Shown here: positions 59,401 through 64,000 of the stretch, one piece after another
How positions within the stretch are numbered: position 1 is the stretch's first letter
Layout: every line of letters starts with the position of its first letter
Notes under the pieces: model-generated
Told to the model about the DNA's origin: nothing
Databases searched by the model: none
Seen by the model: only the letters and a program-made list of their open reading frames with translations
Source: Orthonyx spaldingii
Taxonomy: Eukaryota; Chordata; Aves; Passeriformes; Orthonychidae
Length of the DNA stretch: 64,000 nt
Direction: 5' to 3'
Assembly: GCA_013397795.1 (NCBI GenBank)
Contig: VZTJ01005309.1
Coordinates: forward strand, 62,001 to 126,000
Position numbers and translations under genes: made by a program

Positions 59401-62400
59401 CTATCTTCAGTACAGCAACTGGGACAGTCAGTATTTTAAGAACACCTTCATACCACTGAATTCAGCCATGTCAGGCACTGCTGAAGTCACGATTGGGCCA
59501 TCAGGCAGTTGCCTAAAGAAAAGTGTTTGGTGCTCCTTATCCCAATTCTCTCCCACACAAACGCATATAGTTTTCAAAAACACCTTTTCCTCTGGCATCC
59601 TCCCTGGTGGGGCCAGTGACTTGGATGAGCTTGAAAGCTGGAGTCACTTATAATCAGTTGGTAAAAGATTAAAAGACAACATCTGCTTGCTGCTTGCTAT
59701 TTGTATTTCTTTAAGTAATCATAATAGCAGAAAACTGTGGACTGTAAAGGTACAAGGTTATTAGAATTGCATATTTTAGGGATTTCCTTCAAGAAGAGTC
59801 ATTCAAAAGCTCTTTTAGAAGGAAGAACCTGCATTTAAAATGTCTTAAGCAACCATGCACCAAATGCTGAAGAAATATTAAAAAGAACAGCAAGTACAGT
59901 GGAGTAATTTTAACAAATAATAGAAACAATTAAGACAAAATAAATATAAGCAAAGCTAAAAAGAATTATGGCATAAAACAGACACATGAATGCTATGATT
60001 AATGTAAAGGGAGATTGCATATTCTGTTATAAATGTTTAGAGCCTTTATTTTTAACATTGTGGTTTACATTATGGATATAATAGCCTTTCAGAAATGGCA
60101 GATAAATGACAATTTCAAGCTAAGAATTTTTCAACTACTTAAGGAAAGTTTGAATGCCAAGTTTTCTTATGATTTTTATTGCAGTATATTTACATTAAAA
60201 GCTAGAGATATATAAACTAGAGCAAAGAACCCTTTACTCAGAAATATAATTTGTTTGGAATTCTTATGGCTCCGCTCTCTTACAGCAATATGCATATATT
60301 TAAATGACAACAATAAATCTTAAGAATAAAATCTCAGTGCTAACAGATTAAGATACACAGTATTTTAACATACCATTTTATTTTGAAAGTTAATTTTATG
60401 ATTTGACTAATACAAAAAAAATCTCATGCAAGTGTTTCTAAGAACCTATTAAAAAATCTTTCTTATATTGTTTATGGTTACAAAGTAATAGTCAGTTTTT
60501 TACATTTTTGCAAACATATTGATGAGATTTTTTGTATTTTTGCATTATTATGGGTTTTATTTCCTCTCCTTTCAAGACTGAAGCAAACATATGAACTGTT
60601 GATCTGATAAGAGACAAAAGACATTGATGTATCATAGAAGATGGGCATGAATTTTTTCAGATTGCTGGAAAATATTTGCTAGAAAAGGAAACAGGTATTT
60701 TTGGAGAGCATGTTATTGGTATGAAATTAAAAACCCAGTTTGGGAGACTTCTTGCATAAAAATACCAACTCTTTCTTAGGATCATGGAAATATATAATGG
60801 GCACCATTGTGATTACAGATATTGTGAAAGACCCAGGTTAAACATAATGGCCCCACTGAAGTAATTCAATTTCACAGAGATCTTCAGCTGGAGTGAATTA
60901 ATATGATCACTGAAATGAATTTTTCAGTGGAATGAATTTTTCATGGACCAGCTGAGCTGTTATGATGGTGCTGCACAGTGATGACATGAATTCAGAGCAA
61001 AGTATTGTACTGAATAACCAAATGCAAATGATAACAAACTGGTTTATGTATGTGCAAGTGTTTGTGTGCTGCCTGGAGTTTAATATACCTTGTCAAATTT
61101 TATGTTTCCTCATAGTCCTTGATCTGGAGTTAGGAGAGATGCTATCATGTGCTGGAACTCTCCTGGTGTGCTATGAATGACATAATTCACCCCTGATATA
61201 TAAGTTCATGGTGAGGAATAGAAGGCTACTCTGCTTTTGATCAGTTTGTTATGCTGTTGTCTAAGGCATTACACAAAGCCTCTTGGGCAGAGCAATTAAA
61301 CTAGTCAAAGCAGTCGAACATGACTGGTTTGCTGGAAGCACTGCGAGGTGGCTGCATGGGGCCACACACTAGATTTATGATGATCTAATTCAAACTCGTG
61401 CAGCTGCAGGACTTTTTATAACTTTGCTTGCTTTATGCTGCGTTATGTGTGGCGCCACTTCTCTTGGACTGGTAGATTAGCTTGGAGGAGGATCTGGTAT
61501 TGTCTTTCCAGTGTTTTAAATAGTTTTTTTAAATGTTTGGACTTTACTGAGCTTACATTAGGATAAGGATCTACTAGAGTGAAAAAGTAATGAAAATGAC
61601 AAGCAAAGTCGATAAATTTACCTACTTCACCAGTGATTTTGGTTTCCAAGTGTTTATAGGCCTCTGGCCAGAGTGGTTATCCTTAACTGAGGCTGATGTT
61701 CCCTAATTAACTGTTTCTATAGTGATGTCCTTCAGCGTCCCTTTAATGAGCGTCTGTTATGCAAGTACTTGCAGTAGCAAGATATCTGCATTGCTATGAC
61801 ATTGCACTTGCAGCAAGTGGGACTTGTGCAAAGGGCAGGAGGATGATACTGCAAATTTTCACCTAGAGTATACTAGGATTTATGTCTAATGATGTGTGCT
61901 ACTTCATCACTGACACCAGTCTTGATGAGGGAAAAATGACTAAGGACTCTGATATTTACACAGTTAATGTTGTGTTCTGTATTCAGGGGGGCTGTTAAAA
62001 ACATTAAAATCAAAGTAATTCAAAAGTATTCAAAAGTACAAAACTCACTCTTTTTCAGTAGATTGTCAGTCTGGACTTTTTACTGCAATGAAGGAGTCTG
62101 TGGAGCTGCAGTGGCAATCTGATATATGTAATGAGAAGCTAAGAGCAACACAAGTAGCCATCCATGCCTCCCCCCACTCCGAGTGGGCATGGAAAGGACT
62201 GAGAAAGGTAGGTTCCTTGTTGCCAAAGAAAACTGATTGCAGTTTGTAGACAAGGCTTCGTTTTCAATCTGTATACAATGCTGTCATTGTCACTCTTTGT
62301 TTAATGTGTGTTAAGCAGTAGATAAACTGGTTAACTCCTTTCCAAAGGAATTATGTTTGCAGAGGGTTTAGTGCTCTTAAGGAAGCAGTCTGCAAGGATT

Positions 62401-64000
62401 TAATGGGATCGGTGTAAAGAAGAGGCTGGCATCAGTTTCTCTGTTCACTGATCTATGCATTTTTTGTGGGATTAATTTGAAGTACTTTACATGTTTTTAT
62501 TTTATTTCTTGAACTATTTCTTGTTGATGTGTGCTTTATGAAGATTTAATCCGGAGTGATTAATTAGAGACTGGGCTACAGGTAAGGTATGGGGGGCTGA
62601 TTTGTTAATAAGACTTCCTTTTCCAAAACCCTCCTTCCTGCTCTCACAGGGTAGAGCATGTGAAAGTTGGTTGTATAGCCCATCTGTCATGACGATTAAG
62701 GTGACATCAGAGCTGTTGACCAGAGATCAGCCAAACCTGCCCCCTCAGGGAAGGCTTGGTAGCTCTAAGATAACCTGTGTTTGGCCAGAAACTCAGTAGT
62801 ACTCTGACAACATGACCTGCTCCAGGCAGGAACTTGCTCTCAGCTCTCAGTGCACTAAGAAAATTAGAATTCCTTGTTAAAATAGTCTGTTTTCTTATTC
62901 TGTGTAATATGAGAATGGCTGAGTCTCCTTTAGCTGAATGGAGCTAATCATACATACAAAATTTTAATTATAAGCCTTTTCAAGAAATTGCTATAGGTTA
63001 AAAATGTCTATTTCTGAGTTCAACTCAGTTCAGAAAAACTCATGCATGGCTGCTAACTTCAGTGGAAATTTCTGTGGCATGGATGTTTTTTCCAGCCTGC
63101 TTGCTTAAGAGGATGATAAGAATAGGTAAACACAAGTGTTTTGCTGAATAAGAGTAGTACTTAAATGATTGTGTTGAGTGAGTACCTCCAAAATAAGACT
63201 CATGTTTCCCATGACCTTGTCCATATTATTGAATTTTCACTTTCCTAGCAAGATAATGCTTTGAAGACTGGAGTAAACAAATCAAAGTCCTTGAACACAG
63301 ATTTGTAGGATGGCTTTGTTTTTTCTTTTCTCTTTCATGGGATTTGCAATTTTCTCCACAGCATCATGTAATGGAAAATGTTGGCAGAGCTGCCCTCAGA
63401 TGGTAATCTGTATTCTCCACAAAGCCAAGCACTTTGAGTGAAGGCTGGGGAATGACAGTAGAAGCATCTCGAAATGAGCACTGAATAACTTCAATCTATT
63501 TTGTCCCCCATTATGGATTATCTGGAGCAGCATGAGCTTGAGTCAGTTCTCTGAAACAATTGCAAAAGTGGCAGAGATATTGAAAGAAGCCTAAAACTAC
63601 ATACCATCAGCTCAGGAATAGCTTGGGCTAGCAGGCTATCCTGATGCCCAAAAATGTGGAATCCAGGGCTTTATTGACACTATAGCCCTCAGACTGGACA
63701 CCCTTCACTTTCACATGCATACGTACCTGCAGATCAGTGCACTATAGTCAGAAAGGAAAGGATACTATAAGGGAAATATGATGGAACTAGGGTTTTTTTG
63801 CACTCTGGAGATTAAGATGAAACATAGTAATAGTGCAAATTCATCTTCTTTAAATAAAGCTCTGATGAAAATGCATGTGTTGAAAAACCTGAGCTGCTGC
63901 TCATGATGGTGATCCACAGCCAGGCAGGCCTAAGTCAGCATGGAGAGAGAAAGATGAGTTGAGTTGCCTGTAGTTCCCAAAATTGTTCATTACCTATGAA
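56431..64000. other. Gene-poor interval to the window end, no gene assigned
   Basis: AT-rich non-coding-looking DNA. It holds an unexplained small ORF region (56.55-57.34 kb) and an overlapping coding-like antisense frame, both given as findings. It also holds a short (TA)n at about 57,917-57,926, an A-run at 59113-59127, a 17-base imperfect tandem duplication (aatgaatttttcagtgg) at 60914-60946 and a diverged repeat relic near 60,845-60,905. A block at 61,200-61,850 rich in TAATTA and E-box words may be a conserved element. No frame was assigned to a known protein family. Confidence 0.5.

Noticed and set aside
1..64000. CRISPR arrays, operons, tRNA/rRNA genes or a new prokaryote-type system
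   Set aside because: The window is vertebrate nuclear DNA. No regularly spaced repeats, tRNA B-box (ggttcgantcc) or rRNA-like sequence was seen on either strand.

Overview
This is an AT-rich vertebrate nuclear window, almost certainly from a bird. It contains one unambiguous protein-coding gene, GJA1 (connexin 43), on the + strand. The avian call rests on the interspersed repeats, which are mainly CR1 LINE fragments with the typical 3' tail and ORF2 C-terminal code, plus a TGTCCTGGG-type endogenous-retrovirus LTR. It also rests on a 381-residue connexin 43 that is one residue shorter in the cytoplasmic tail than the 382-residue mammalian protein. The species cannot be fixed from the sequence alone.

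Layout. Positions 1-11,900 are upstream non-coding DNA. They hold a CR1 copy at about 90-688, a small GC/CpG-rich island at about 1,280-1,580 with a good CTCF-like motif, and two abutting antisense CR1 tails near 3.72-3.87 kb. The GJA1 promoter and non-coding exon 1 lie at about 11.9-12.5 kb. Exon 1 is recognised by its resemblance to the mammalian leader and ends in a GTAAGT donor at 12,515. A ~6.06-kb intron follows, containing a 49-base assembly gap and a (GT)n run. Exon 2 starts at 18,577 and carries 16 bases of leader, the entire intronless coding sequence (18,593-19,738) and a ~1.9-kb 3'UTR ending near 21,650. The 3'UTR has two miR-1/206-type seed matches and an old CR1 remnant.

From 21.65 kb to the end (about 42 kb) I see no gene I can name. 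This fits the large gene-poor interval known downstream of GJA1 in other vertebrates. The region holds more CR1 pieces (37.8, 39.9-40.9, 42.1/43.8 and 53.5-54.5 kb), older L2/SINE-like relics (39.1, 44.7, 48.3, 55.0-56.0 and 60.9 kb), microsatellites and a few open frames of unknown meaning. The clearest structural story is at 42.08-44.06 kb. One antisense CR1 copy is split by a 1,586-base insertion that begins TGTCCTGGG on the minus strand, is flanked by a 6-base direct repeat (AGTGCT), and looks like a solo ERV LTR.

How it works together: the promoter, exon 1, intron and 3'UTR serve one product, a gap-junction channel subunit. No operon, CRISPR array or new multi-gene system was found. The more unusual points are a short upstream ORF in the GJA1 leader, the nested transposon, the CTCF-like site, and two or three coding-like non-connexin frames that a protein search could settle.
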